From NCBI GenBank assembly GCA_036136335.1, contig JAYZQT010000063.1, positions 1 through 52,289 on the forward strand: a stretch of 52,289 nt of DNA, read 5' to 3'. The notes below the pieces were generated by a model, which saw only the letters and a list, made by a program, of their open reading frames with translations, did not search any database and had not been told where the DNA came from. The DNA is from JAYZQT01 sp036136335. Its GTDB lineage: Bacteria; Pseudomonadota; Alphaproteobacteria; MPNO01; UBA830. This document shows positions 41,904 through 50,434 of this stretch, piece by piece (within the stretch, counting starts at the first letter, position 1; the number at the start of each line of letters is the position of its first letter). A program made the position numbers and the translations under genes.

Positions 41904-42926
41904 ATGAGTGGCGTAGAACGGGCGAATGGTCACAAACCTGCAGGTCTTTCATCCCTTTTTCATCCTGGCTTGGCTGACGCTCCGCGACCTGATCAGGCGA
42001 AGCTTGCCTATAATTTAGACCGGACGTTAGCGTCAGTGGTGCCCCTTCAGGCGCGTGCTCCCGAAGACGCTTTTTCCGCGTCTTATCTTGGGACCGAGCG
42101 CGAAGGAAATGCCGTTCTCATTTCAGAAGACGGGTTATTGCTGACCATCGGGTACCTGATAAATGAATGTGACCTGATTACTGTTGGTACGCGGATAGGT
42201 GGTGTCGCGCAGGCGCATACTATCGCCTATGACTACGAAACGGGCTTTGGGCTAATCCGTACCATGGAAGATCTTGGTGTGCCCTCAATCGAGCTTGGGC
42301 ACTCTTCCGCCGTTCGCGAAGGTGACCTTCTGACGGTGGGTGCTCATGGGGGTACTGCCCAGGCAATCGCTGTCACGATATCTTCGGTTCGTGAATTTGC
42401 GGGTTACTGGGAATACCTAATCTCGGGCGCAATCTTCACAGAACCGCCACATCCGACTTGGTCAGGGGCTGCGTTAATTGATCATGATGGTAAACTGGTT
42501 GGAATTGGGTCCCTGTTTGTTCAGGATGCTGAAGAAGAGGACGCCGATAAACAGCCCGGGAACATGTTTGTCCCAGTCGATCTGCTGAAACCGGTCTTTG
42601 AAATGCTTATAGCAAACGGCCAGACTGAGCATCCGCCGCGCCCCTGGCTCGGTATTTTTACGGTTGAAACCATGGGGCACCTGCTAATTACGTCGGTCTC
42701 GGAGCGAGGTCCCGCGATGGACGCTGGCATCGAACCCGGTGATGTTGTGGTGTCGGTGAACGGGCAGGACGTCCAGACCTTGGCCGAACTCTATCGGGAA
42801 ATTTGGGGGTCCGGCGAAGCTGGCGTTCCTGTTGACCTTGCACTTTTGCGTGATCAAAAGATGATCGAGATATCTGTAATAACAGTAGATCGTGCAAGAG
42901 TGATGCAACGGCGCGCTACCCACTGA
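41904..42926 (+). CDS. Do-like trypsin-fold/PDZ protein with catalytic triad lost
   Basis: Protein of about 340 residues with an HtrA-like layout, a protease-like domain (roughly 40-235) and one PDZ domain (roughly 245-330; WLGIFTVETMGHLLITSVSE, AGIEPGDVVVSVNGQDVQT). Aligned by eye with the active DegQ-type protein of this window, the catalytic His is Tyr84 (LTIGYLINEC) and the Asp is Gly114 (YDYETGFGLIRT), while Ser187 remains (PTWSGAALID). It should therefore not be a protease. There is no signal peptide, unlike HtrA proteins, so it is probably cytoplasmic. The ATG at 41904 is chosen; a TTG at 41895 is too close to GAGGAG. It begins 80 bases after the CoA ligase gene and is followed by a HAD gene. 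A scaffold or regulatory binding role is inference. Confidence 0.8.
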   Translation: MSGVERANGHKPAGLSSLFHPGLADAPRPDQAKLAYNLDRTLASVVPLQARAPEDAFSASYLGTEREGNAVLISEDGLLLTIGYLINECDLITVGTRIGGVAQAHTIAYDYETGFGLIRTMEDLGVPSIELGHSSAVREGDLLTVGAHGGTAQAIAVTISSVREFAGYWEYLISGAIFTEPPHPTWSGAALIDHDGKLVGIGSLFVQDAEEEDADKQPGNMFVPVDLLKPVFEMLIANGQTEHPPRPWLGIFTVETMGHLLITSVSERGPAMDAGIEPGDVVVSVNGQDVQTLAELYREIWGSGEAGVPVDLALLRDQKMIEISVITVDRARVMQRRATH

Positions 42927-42981
42927 CTTTGAAATCTGGAATATTTTCGGGTTTTGAGCTCCGCCAGTGGGGATATCGCGG

Positions 42982-43869
42982 GTGATTGGGCGGATGGGGA
43001 AAAACGCGCGTGTTCCACATTTTGGTGGAGTGTCGGAATTTGCTGAACGTTATGATGCTTTCATCCTTGACGTTTGGGGGGTTCTTCACGACGGCGCAAA
43101 CTTATATCCTGGGGTTGTGGAAGTGCTCGAACAGTTGAGTGCGGCATCAAAGCGTTTCGTGATGTTAACGAACGCACCTAGGCGCAGCACAGCAGTGGCC
43201 GAATCGATGATCAAAATGGGAATGCCACAACAATTTTGCCGCCACATACTGTCGTCGGGGGAGGCCACATACCTAGATTTGAAGGAACGGTCTGATCCTT
43301 TTTATAATGATCTCGGTAATCGTTTTCTTCACACCGGTCCGGAGAGAGATCGCGGCCTTTTCGAAAATTTGGAATGGCAGGAGGCTGACAGCCCAGAAGA
43401 TTGTGATCTGATTGTGAACACCGGTCCGTGGGAAGATGGTGAGACCGTTGAGAAATACGAGGACTTTTTGCGGCGCGGCATTTCCCTTGGGCTGCCAATG
43501 ATCTGTGCAAATCCCGATCTTGAAGTGGTGCGAGCGGGTCGAAAAATCGTTTGCGCGGGAGCACTCGCAGTTCGATATCAGGAGCTTGGGGGGCTGGTTC
43601 GTTGGTTTGGAAAGCCAAAGGTAGAAATATACGACTATTGTTTTAGGGTTTTCGACAGCGTTGACAAAACCCGCATTGCTGGTGTCGGTGATTCGTTCCG
43701 GACCGATCTGGTGGGCGCCCGCGACGCAGGTATTGACCCGATCCTGGTATGCGGCGGCATTCACGCCGCGGAGATCGGTGAGAATCCACCGGACGAGCTG
43801 GCGGTTCAAAGCCTGGCGGCAGAATGGGGCGTCTTTCCCGTGGCGTCCGTGCCGTCATTCACCTGGTGA
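42982..43869 (+). CDS. TIGR01459-type HAD hydrolase
   Basis: HAD superfamily subclass IIA phosphatase of about 295 residues, a group conserved in alphaproteobacteria. Motif I is FILDVWGVLHDGANLYPGV with the Asp nucleophile, motif II is RFVMLTNAPRRSTAVAES, and the C-terminal motifs are WFGKPKVEIYDYCF and IAGVGDSFRTDLVGARDAGI. The N-acetylglucosamine-6-phosphate/nucleotide phosphatase NagD is a relative. Start choice is difficult: GTG at 42982 has GGGGA at 8 bases, while GTG 42967 and ATG 42994 are alternatives. It lies 55 bases after the pseudo-protease gene and 65 before an MFS gene. Substrate unknown. Confidence 0.85.
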   Translation: MIGRMGKNARVPHFGGVSEFAERYDAFILDVWGVLHDGANLYPGVVEVLEQLSAASKRFVMLTNAPRRSTAVAESMIKMGMPQQFCRHILSSGEATYLDLKERSDPFYNDLGNRFLHTGPERDRGLFENLEWQEADSPEDCDLIVNTGPWEDGETVEKYEDFLRRGISLGLPMICANPDLEVVRAGRKIVCAGALAVRYQELGGLVRWFGKPKVEIYDYCFRVFDSVDKTRIAGVGDSFRTDLVGARDAGIDPILVCGGIHAAEIGENPPDELAVQSLAAEWGVFPVASVPSFTW

Positions 43870-43934
43870 GTTGAGCACCCCGGTCGGCCTGCTCTCAACA
43901 AAATAGGCATTGTAATCAAAAAAAAGGTGGCCGG

Positions 43935-45110
43935 TTGTACGCACTGATTGTTACAGTTTTTGTAGATACCGTCGGCTTTGGCATCGTTCTGCCTTTGCTA
44001 CCGCTCTACGCCCAGACGTTTGGGGCTTCAGCCGAATTGGTCACATTGGTTGCTGTCAGTTTTACAATGGGTCAAGAATTTTTTGGGCCGTTTTGGGGTT
44101 GGATGAGCGACCGGATGGGTCGTAAACCCGTACTTATCATCACGATCAGTGGTACACTGTTTGCCTATATCCTGTTGGCCTTTACCACCTCGCTGTGGAT
44201 GCTGTTTCTAGTGCGTTTTCTCGGAGGTGCGATGGCGGCTAATATGAGCGTCGCGAATGCGCTCGTTGCAGATGTTACCAAGGCAGAAGACAGAACAAAA
44301 AATATTGCCCGGCTTAGCGGCGCCGCCGGGCTGGGGTTTGTGGCTGGCCCTGCGATTGGTGGCCTTCTTGCCGGAGTGGATGTCGGGAATTCCCCATTTT
44401 TTCTGCCTTATCTTACCGCGGCGGCATTTTCCGCGATCGCGCTGGGTCTGGCCTTTGCGTTAATAACCGAAACGGTTAGCCCCGCGCAAAAATCCGCGGC
44501 GCGCGTGAGACGCGGGCTCAGAGACTGGCTTAATGCACTTACCCAATCCCATACCCGGCTTCTCCTTTGCTTGATGTTTGCGCCGCCATTTGTATTCGCG
44601 GGAATTGAAGTTGTGATCGTATTGTGGTCCGAGCGAGCATGGGGTTGGGGGCCGCAAGATAACGGCTATTTCTATGCTTGGATGGGCGCCTGTCACGTTG
44701 TCCTGCAGTGGATTGTTATTGGCCCCCTAGCCAATTGGTTTGGCGAGCGACTGCTAATTACACTTGGGGCTATCTCGCTCAGTGCCGGGGTTGTCCTGAT
44801 GCCTCTGGCGCAGATTGAAGCCGTTCTTTATTTGGCAGCATTCTTAATGATTTTGGGAACTTCGGCCTGTACGTCGTCTCTGAGCAGCCTTTTGTCTCAA
44901 TATGCGGAACCCAGCAGCAGAGGAGGGGTCCTCGGGTTGGGTCAGGCATTCGCCGGTACCGGCCGGATTGTTGGCCCGGCCCTAGCGGGAGTGGTGTTTG
45001 CTTCTATCGGTATTGATTGGCCATTCTTTTTTGGTGCAGTTGTGATGCTAGTTATGGCAGCAGGCAGCCGGTGGATCCCGGTAAAACGCGCGGTTGAGGT
45101 CAAGCGATAA
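43935..45110 (+). CDS. Major facilitator superfamily transporter (TetA-like DHA1 type)
   Basis: Inner-membrane secondary transporter of 391 residues with about 12 hydrophobic segments. It begins MYALIVTVFVDTVGFGIVLP, and the signature loop 2-3 motif A reads GWMSDRMGRKPVLI. Motif C-like glycines (GLGFVAGPAIGGLLAGVD) in helix 5 mark the antiporter branch. The start is a TTG at 43935 with AGGTGG four bases upstream. Pattern and length fit the DHA1/TetA drug-H+ antiporter group, but such proteins also export metabolites. It is one of only two transport-related genes in the window. Substrate unknown; resistance should not be assumed. Confidence 0.88.
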   Translation: MYALIVTVFVDTVGFGIVLPLLPLYAQTFGASAELVTLVAVSFTMGQEFFGPFWGWMSDRMGRKPVLIITISGTLFAYILLAFTTSLWMLFLVRFLGGAMAANMSVANALVADVTKAEDRTKNIARLSGAAGLGFVAGPAIGGLLAGVDVGNSPFFLPYLTAAAFSAIALGLAFALITETVSPAQKSAARVRRGLRDWLNALTQSHTRLLLCLMFAPPFVFAGIEVVIVLWSERAWGWGPQDNGYFYAWMGACHVVLQWIVIGPLANWFGERLLITLGAISLSAGVVLMPLAQIEAVLYLAAFLMILGTSACTSSLSSLLSQYAEPSSRGGVLGLGQAFAGTGRIVGPALAGVVFASIGIDWPFFFGAVVMLVMAAGSRWIPVKRAVEVKR

Positions 45111-45224
45111 TCTCTATTATACGGTTAGATTTGTTGACGTCGCCGGTTTAGCGGACTAAAACTTCGCGCGTCCCGGGCCGTGAGGGGTCCACTCCACATG
45201 TCAGTAAAAAATGGGAATAGAGCA

Positions 45225-45515
45225 ATGTCCAGAAGATGTGCAATGACTGGAAAAGGGGTTCTGGCAGGTAATAATGTGAGCCATGCACATAATAAATCCC
45301 GGCGCCGTTTTCTGCCCAATCTGCAGGACACTTCGCTAATGTCTGACGCCCTTGGAAGGACGGTTCGCCTGCGCCTTTCTGTCCGTGCCATTCGGACAAT
45401 AGAGCACAAGGGCGGCCTCGACGCCTATCTTATCAATACAGCTGATTCCAAACTGCCTGAAGAGGCCCTGACCCTGAAGCGCAAGGTTAAAAGGGCAATG
45501 GCGTCGGTAAACTGA
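45225..45515 (+). CDS. rpmB: 50S ribosomal protein L28
   Basis: Ribosomal large-subunit protein, 96 residues from MSRRCAMTGKGVLAGNNVSH. The core is GNNVSHAHNKSRRRFLPNLQ, and the C-terminal stretch RLSVRAIRTIEHKGGLDAYL and LPEEALTLKRKVKRAM is typical of alphaproteobacterial L28. The ATG at 45225 is the family start; the open frame upstream to 45180 is not conserved. No ribosomal protein operon accompanies it, as is usual for rpmB in this class. It is convergent with a nitroreductase gene. Confidence 0.95.
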   Translation: MSRRCAMTGKGVLAGNNVSHAHNKSRRRFLPNLQDTSLMSDALGRTVRLRLSVRAIRTIEHKGGLDAYLINTADSKLPEEALTLKRKVKRAMASVN

Positions 45516-45582
45516 AAAGCACACCGAGGTACTGAAACAGGCCCCCGTTAATGGACCTTCTTTGGTTGGCGGTATAGCCTTT

Positions 45583-46236
45583 TTATATTACCTGACAGAC
45601 TTCCGAGAAATCGTAGCGGTAAAGACGTGGCCCCTTGATTCCTTCAAGGTCGCCATAACCAATATTGCATAGAAAATTGGATTTCCAGCTAGTTCCCTTA
45701 AGGAATGCTTCATCGGCAGCGTCGGTATCAAAGCCACCCATAGCGCCCGCATCAAGTCCTATGGACCTAATTGCTGTTATTAGGTATGCGCCTTGCAGAG
45801 TACACTGTTGGAAGGCAAATTTTTCTGCCAGGGCCGGGTTGGACCTGTACATTTCTCCCATTTCAGGACGGACGGGGTAGAGTTTTGCGAAATTGGAATA
45901 GAACTCGAGGTCGTACGCTAGTAGAGCGGTCACCGGTGCCTTCATGGTTTTCTCCACGTTGGGCGGGGCAAGGCAGGGCTTGAGCTTTTCCTTGGCATTC
46001 TGTGACCGTATGAAAATAATGCGTCCGGGCTGGGTGTTTGCACTTGTCGAGCCAAATTTCATTAGATCCCAAATCTCTAATAGCTGGTCGTCTGTTACGT
46101 CTTTGTCTTGCCACCAGTTGTGATTTCGCCCTTCGCGAAAGATGAGATCAATCGAGTTGTCGTCGAGATGCTGAATTCGATCGCGAAATTCGGTGATGCG
46201 CGCACGTGCGTCTGCTAGGGCCTGTTCTTCTGACAT
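45583..46236 (-). CDS. RutE/HadB-like nitroreductase family protein (malonic semialdehyde reductase type)
   Basis: FMN-dependent nitroreductase-fold protein of 217 residues that follows the RutE pattern. It has IDLIFREGRNHNWWQDKDVT, LLEIWDLMKFGSTSANTQPG, RIIFIRSQNAKEKLKPCLAP, MKAPVTALLAYDLEFYSNFA, AYLITAIRSIGLDAGAMGGF and KSNFLCNIGYGDLEG. RutE reduces malonic semialdehyde to 3-hydroxypropionate in the Rut uracil route. The ATG at 46236 has GGGAAG 7 bases upstream; an upstream ATG at 46251 does not. No rut genes are adjacent, but a URC uracil operon is about 24 kb away on the same strand. A general NAD(P)H-dependent reductase role is equally possible. Confidence 0.87.
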   Translation of the reverse strand: MSEEQALADARARITEFRDRIQHLDDNSIDLIFREGRNHNWWQDKDVTDDQLLEIWDLMKFGSTSANTQPGRIIFIRSQNAKEKLKPCLAPPNVEKTMKAPVTALLAYDLEFYSNFAKLYPVRPEMGEMYRSNPALAEKFAFQQCTLQGAYLITAIRSIGLDAGAMGGFDTDAADEAFLKGTSWKSNFLCNIGYGDLEGIKGPRLYRYDFSEVCQVI

Positions 46237-46376
46237 TGTATAGCTTCCCATGGTTTGAAAGTTCGAAGGAATGACAAATATCCAATATATTGCATTTTCG
46301 AAAGTTACACCTTCGTGTTACACAGAGCACCGCGTTAATTAATAGAAAACTAACTTCTCCAATGGAGGACAGGGAA

Positions 46377-47417
46377 ATGACTAACTTCACGAAATCAATA
46401 CTGGCTGCACTCGTTGCTGGCGGGGTTCTTGGTGCCACCGCAACCGGCGTTTCCGCGGCAGCTATGAACTATAAGGGTAAGACGATCAAGATCGTTATTC
46501 CCTATGGGCCGGGCGGCACGTACGACAAGTACGGCGTCAGTTTTTCCAATCATCTGGGTAAACACATTCCGGGCAACCCAAATATAATACTTCAACATAT
46601 GCCAGGGGCCGGTGGCGCAAAAGCAATGAATTGGGCGTACAACGTGATGCCTAAGGATGGCCTGAATGTGATTGTACCGCTCGATAACGGCGTTACTAAT
46701 CAGCTCATGCGGCCAAAAAGAATGCGATACGATGCTCGTAACTTTATTTGGATTGGCTCAAGCAATCAAACCAACGTCGTTATGGTCGTTCGCACAGATA
46801 GTGGAATTTCCAAGCTAGAAGACCTTAAAACAAAATTGCTTATCGGTAGTACCAGCGGCAAGAATTCTTCAGGCTATATTAATCCAATGCTTTTGAAGGG
46901 TCTGTTCGGATACAAAATTAAGATGGTGACCGGATATAAAGGTTCATCAAAATCGATCTTTGCGATGGAGCAAGGAGAATCCAAGATGGCTGCGTTCAAC
47001 TGGCTTGCTTGGGCATCGAAGGTGCCGCATTGGTTTAAGGGAGATAAACCCTTCGCGCGCGCGGTCGCCCAAATTGGAATTTTCCGAGATCCTGATCTTC
47101 CAATGTCAGTACCGATGGTTAGTGACTTGGTGACAAAGCCCATGGACAAAAAGGTCGTTCAATTTCTCGGCGTTGCTGGTCTCCTTGGTCGAGGCCTCGC
47201 ATTGCCTCCAGGCGTAGATAAGGGGACCGTCAAAGTGCTGCGCACGGCCTATAATAAGATGAATGCAGACCCTGCTTTTGCAGCGGAGTTAAGGAAACGT
47301 AAGTTGCGTTTGATGCCCTCAACCGGTGAACAGATTCAAAAAGTTGTGAACGAGTCGGTCACTAACGCCGACGCTGCCGTCGTGGCTCACGCGCGTAAAC
47401 TAATTTTTGGAAAATAG
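46377..47417 (+). CDS. Bug/TctC-type tripartite tricarboxylate transporter substrate-binding protein
   Basis: Periplasmic binding protein of 346 residues that captures an organic acid for a tripartite tricarboxylate transporter. The signal peptide MTNFTKSILAALVAGGVLGA ends near ATGVSAAA. The mature part shows KTIKIVIPYGPGGTYDKYGV, then ILQHMPGAGGAKAMNWAYNV, both family landmarks. GGAGG lies before the ATG at 46377. The membrane subunits TctA and TctB are not in the window, so it is an orphan that could serve a distant transporter or act as a sensor. A perfect 13-base-pair hairpin follows between it and the convergent cobT. Confidence 0.9.
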   Translation: MTNFTKSILAALVAGGVLGATATGVSAAAMNYKGKTIKIVIPYGPGGTYDKYGVSFSNHLGKHIPGNPNIILQHMPGAGGAKAMNWAYNVMPKDGLNVIVPLDNGVTNQLMRPKRMRYDARNFIWIGSSNQTNVVMVVRTDSGISKLEDLKTKLLIGSTSGKNSSGYINPMLLKGLFGYKIKMVTGYKGSSKSIFAMEQGESKMAAFNWLAWASKVPHWFKGDKPFARAVAQIGIFRDPDLPMSVPMVSDLVTKPMDKKVVQFLGVAGLLGRGLALPPGVDKGTVKVLRTAYNKMNADPAFAAELRKRKLRLMPSTGEQIQKVVNESVTNADAAVVAHARKLIFGK

Positions 47418-47457
47418 TTTTGCGATAGATAAGCGGAGCCGCATTCAGTAATGTTTT

Positions 47458-47489
47458 GTAACCGGCCAGATTAATATCTGGCCGGTTAC
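47458..47489. terminator. Perfect 13-bp hairpin between convergent genes
   Basis: Arms 47458-47470 and 47477-47489 (core ACCGGCCAGA / TCTGGCCGGT) pair without mismatch around TTAATA. It lies between the stop of the TctC-type gene (47417) and the end of cobT (47506), a position that suits a bidirectional terminator, although the flanking T runs are weak. Confidence 0.65.
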
Positions 47490-47505
47490 TTAACATAGAT
47501 ACGGA

Positions 47506-49377
47506 TCAGGCCGCACGGTCTTGCCTACGTAAGCCCGACCGGGGCGTGCATGAACCGTCGTCGAACAATTCGGCAAGACGGTCCATCATTGTACCACCCA
47601 ACTGTTCGGCATCCATGATTGTTACAGCTCGTGTGTAATAACGTGTCACATCATGTCCGATCCCAATTGCCGTCAGTTCCACTTCGCTTCGGGATTCGAG
47701 CATGGTGATGACTTCTCGCAAATGTCGTTCCAGATAGTTTCCAGGGTTTACGGAAAGCGTTGAATCATCCACGGGTGCTCCATCAGAAATCACCATCAGG
47801 ATTTTGCGTTGTTCGGGTCGGTGCACCATCCGGCTGTGTGCCCACAGTAACGCTTCACCATCTATATTCTCCTTCAAAAGCCCTTCGCGCAACATCAGGC
47901 CCAGAGACTTCCGTGCACGCCGCCACGGCGCGTCGGCAGATTTGTAGAGAATATGGCGCAAGTCATTCAGTCTTCCCGGGTTAGTAGGCTTGTTGTCGGC
48001 CAGCCATTTTTCGCGAGCTTGCCCACCCTTCCATGCGCGAGTGGTAAAACCTAGAATTTCAACCTTTACACCGCAGCGTTCGAGTGTACGCGCCAATATA
48101 TCCGCACTCATCGCCGCCACGGTTATGGGACGGCCGCGCATAGAACCAGAATTGTCTATCAGCAGGGTGACAATGGTGTCGCGGAACTCCGTTTCCTTTT
48201 CAATTTTGTAGGATAGCGGGTGTGTTGGATTGGTTACGACCCTGGATAAACGTCCCGCGTCCAGCAGCCCCTCTTCCAGATCAAATTCCCAAGACCTTGA
48301 TTGCTGCGCCAGCAAGCGACGCTGTAGCCGATTTGCCAACCGCCCAATTATACCCTGCAGACTGGCCAGTTGCTGATCTAAGTGGAGGCGCAACCTGTTC
48401 AACTCATCCTCATCACACAGGTCTTCCGCTTGCACCACCTCGTCGAATTCCGTTACGAAGGGTTGGTAAAGTGGTTGACGTTGTCCTGGTCCAAAACCAT
48501 CCGGACGTTGTTGATTCTGTGACTGTTCGCCATCTTCGTCTCCAGTTCCGGGCATCATCTCTTCTTGCCCCTGCTCAGACATGGATTCGTCGCCCTCTTC
48601 AACCTCCATATCCTCCATCTCCGAAGAGTCTTCGCCTGCCATTTCCGCTGAGACGCCCTCCATGTCGGCGTCCTCGGAGTCGGCATCCTCCGCGTCCTGT
48701 TCCTCTGAATCCTCCCCCTGTTCGCCTTCCTGCTGGTCCGTCGATTCGGCGTCTTCATCAATTAGTTCGAGTTCCACAAGAAGGTCGGTAAGTGCGTCAG
48801 CATAGGCTTCCTGATCTTCTATACATTGGGACAACTTATCAAAATCGGTGTCCACTTTGTCATGTATCCAGTCGCGCCAGAGGCTGACGAGTTGTTCACC
48901 ACCCTCGGGCAGGGTTTCGCCAGTGAGTTTTTCACGAACCATCAGTCCGATGGCCTCGGATAACGGGGCATCTTCGCGTACGTTTACCCGAGTGTAGCCA
49001 AATGCGTCACATTTCTCTTCAAGGGACGCTCGCAGGTTATTTGCAACTCCAGCCATCATACGGCTACCAAGTGCTTCGCAGCGGACACGTTCGAGGGATT
49101 CGAAAACCTCTCTCGCGTTGTCACCGTGAGGGGTGCGTGTGGCATGAACCGTTTCGTCATGAAAACGCAACCGGAGGGCCATTGCGTCGGCCTCACCTCT
49201 GAGGGCGGCCACTTCCTTCTCGGTAAAGTCGCGTGAAGGGATCGGCAACCGTGCCTGATTATCAACAAGACGCGCTTCGGAACCGTAAACGAGTGTCAGG
49301 TCATCCCGCTCCGCGATCGCCCGCATCGTGGCTGCTGTGACGCGGCGAAACTCTTCAGCCGGCTGGTTATCACCCAT
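47506..49377 (-). CDS. cobT: Cobaltochelatase subunit CobT
   Basis: Subunit of the ATP-dependent aerobic cobaltochelatase CobNST, which inserts cobalt into hydrogenobyrinic acid a,c-diamide for cobalamin. The 623-residue protein has an N-terminal helical domain, a long acidic linker (about residues 205-285, rich in Glu, Asp, Ser and Gln) and a C-terminal von Willebrand A domain. That domain has the MIDAS motif DNSGS at about 408-412 in TLLIDNSGSMRGRPI and the later ISDGAPVDDSTLSV. CobS lies immediately upstream with a 7-base gap, so the genes are co-transcribed. CobN is not in the window, which is common. The linker produces long misleading open frames on the other strand. Confidence 0.95.
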   Translation of the reverse strand: MGDNQPAEEFRRVTAATMRAIAERDDLTLVYGSEARLVDNQARLPIPSRDFTEKEVAALRGEADAMALRLRFHDETVHATRTPHGDNAREVFESLERVRCEALGSRMMAGVANNLRASLEEKCDAFGYTRVNVREDAPLSEAIGLMVREKLTGETLPEGGEQLVSLWRDWIHDKVDTDFDKLSQCIEDQEAYADALTDLLVELELIDEDAESTDQQEGEQGEDSEEQDAEDADSEDADMEGVSAEMAGEDSSEMEDMEVEEGDESMSEQGQEEMMPGTGDEDGEQSQNQQRPDGFGPGQRQPLYQPFVTEFDEVVQAEDLCDEDELNRLRLHLDQQLASLQGIIGRLANRLQRRLLAQQSRSWEFDLEEGLLDAGRLSRVVTNPTHPLSYKIEKETEFRDTIVTLLIDNSGSMRGRPITVAAMSADILARTLERCGVKVEILGFTTRAWKGGQAREKWLADNKPTNPGRLNDLRHILYKSADAPWRRARKSLGLMLREGLLKENIDGEALLWAHSRMVHRPEQRKILMVISDGAPVDDSTLSVNPGNYLERHLREVITMLESRSEVELTAIGIGHDVTRYYTRAVTIMDAEQLGGTMMDRLAELFDDGSCTPRSGLRRQDRAA

Positions 49378-49384
49378 TGTTAGG

Positions 49385-50392
49385 TCAGGCGGCCGTCTGG
49401 GTCGCCCTCAACTCGGGCAGTTCTTCGCCGAAACAACGCTGGTAATACTCTGCTACTGTCGTTCGTTCCAGTTCATCGCATTTGTTTAAAAATGTCATTC
49501 GGAAAGATGTGCCGATGTCACCAAAAATCTCGAAATTTTCCGCCCAGGTGATCACGGTGCGCGGAGACATTACAGTCGAAATATCGCCGGCCATAAAACC
49601 GGCACGGGATAGATCTGCAACGCGGACCATCGAACCGATGATTTGCCGGCCTTCGTCATCTCGGTTGAATGCTGGACATTTTGATAGAACGATTGCCAAT
49701 TCTTCGTCGTGTGGAAGATAGTTCAGCGTTGTTACCAAGTTCCAGCGATCAAGCTGCCCCTGGTTTATCTGTTGAGTGCCGTGATATAGACCTGTGGTAT
49801 CACCTAAACCCACCGTATTTGCCGTTGCCATGAGCCGGAAGGCGGGGTGCGGGTGAAGAACCCGGTTTTGATCCAGAAGGGTCATCTTGCCGTCCACTTC
49901 CAGGACGCGCTGAATTACGAACATAACATCCGGTCGTCCGGCATCGTATTCATCGAATACGAGTGCGATGGGGCTCTGAAGCGCCCAAGGGAGTATTCCG
50001 TCGCGAAACTCGGTAACCTGTTTTCCATCCTTCAGAACAATTGCGTCTTTGCCAATCAGGTCGATGCGGCTGATGTGGCTATCCAAATTAACACGAATAC
50101 AGGGCCAGTTCAGGTGGGCTGCCACCTGTTCCACATGAGTGGATTTTCCCGTTCCGTGATACCCCTGAATTAGTAGGCGGCGGTTATGAGCGAATGCCAC
50201 AATAATCGCTAGGGTTGTATCATGGTCAAAGCAATAGGATTCATCAATATCCGGAACATGTTCGGTTTTTTTTGAAAAACCCGGTATTTCCATGTCTATA
50301 TCTAGGTCAAACGCCTTTCGCGCTGACACTGACGTATCCGGTTTATCGATTTCACTTATTTCGCCCACTACATTTTCTTTCTTAGAGGCCAT
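49385..50392 (-). CDS. cobS: Cobaltochelatase subunit CobS (AAA+ ATPase)
   Basis: MoxR-type AAA+ ATPase partner of CobT, 335 residues. The Walker A motif is LIQGYHGTGKSTHVEQV (about residues 74-90) and Walker B is ALVFDEYDAG (about 143-152). Sensor 1 is LMATANTVGLGDTTGLY and the arginine-bearing AAA+ segment STVMSPRTVITWAENF follows. The start MASKKENVVGEISEIDKPDT at 50392 is family-like. The gene is 7 bases from cobT and 42 from the upstream J-domain gene; all three run leftward and form a conserved alphaproteobacterial order. Confidence 0.96.
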   Translation of the reverse strand: MASKKENVVGEISEIDKPDTSVSARKAFDLDIDMEIPGFSKKTEHVPDIDESYCFDHDTTLAIIVAFAHNRRLLIQGYHGTGKSTHVEQVAAHLNWPCIRVNLDSHISRIDLIGKDAIVLKDGKQVTEFRDGILPWALQSPIALVFDEYDAGRPDVMFVIQRVLEVDGKMTLLDQNRVLHPHPAFRLMATANTVGLGDTTGLYHGTQQINQGQLDRWNLVTTLNYLPHDEELAIVLSKCPAFNRDDEGRQIIGSMVRVADLSRAGFMAGDISTVMSPRTVITWAENFEIFGDIGTSFRMTFLNKCDELERTTVAEYYQRCFGEELPELRATQTAA

Positions 50393-50434
50393 TCAACTAA
50401 ATTCTCCGAGCGTATGCCAAAAAAACGAGCGGCG

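Noticed and set aside
48222..48791. Proline-rich rightward frame (189 codons)
   Set aside because: Product of the antisense of the acidic linker of CobT; composition is an artefact of Glu/Asp codons read in reverse.
47506..50392. Possible cobalamin riboswitch linked to cobST
   Set aside because: I looked at the leader regions before cobS and the J-domain gene and saw no B12-box-like sequence.
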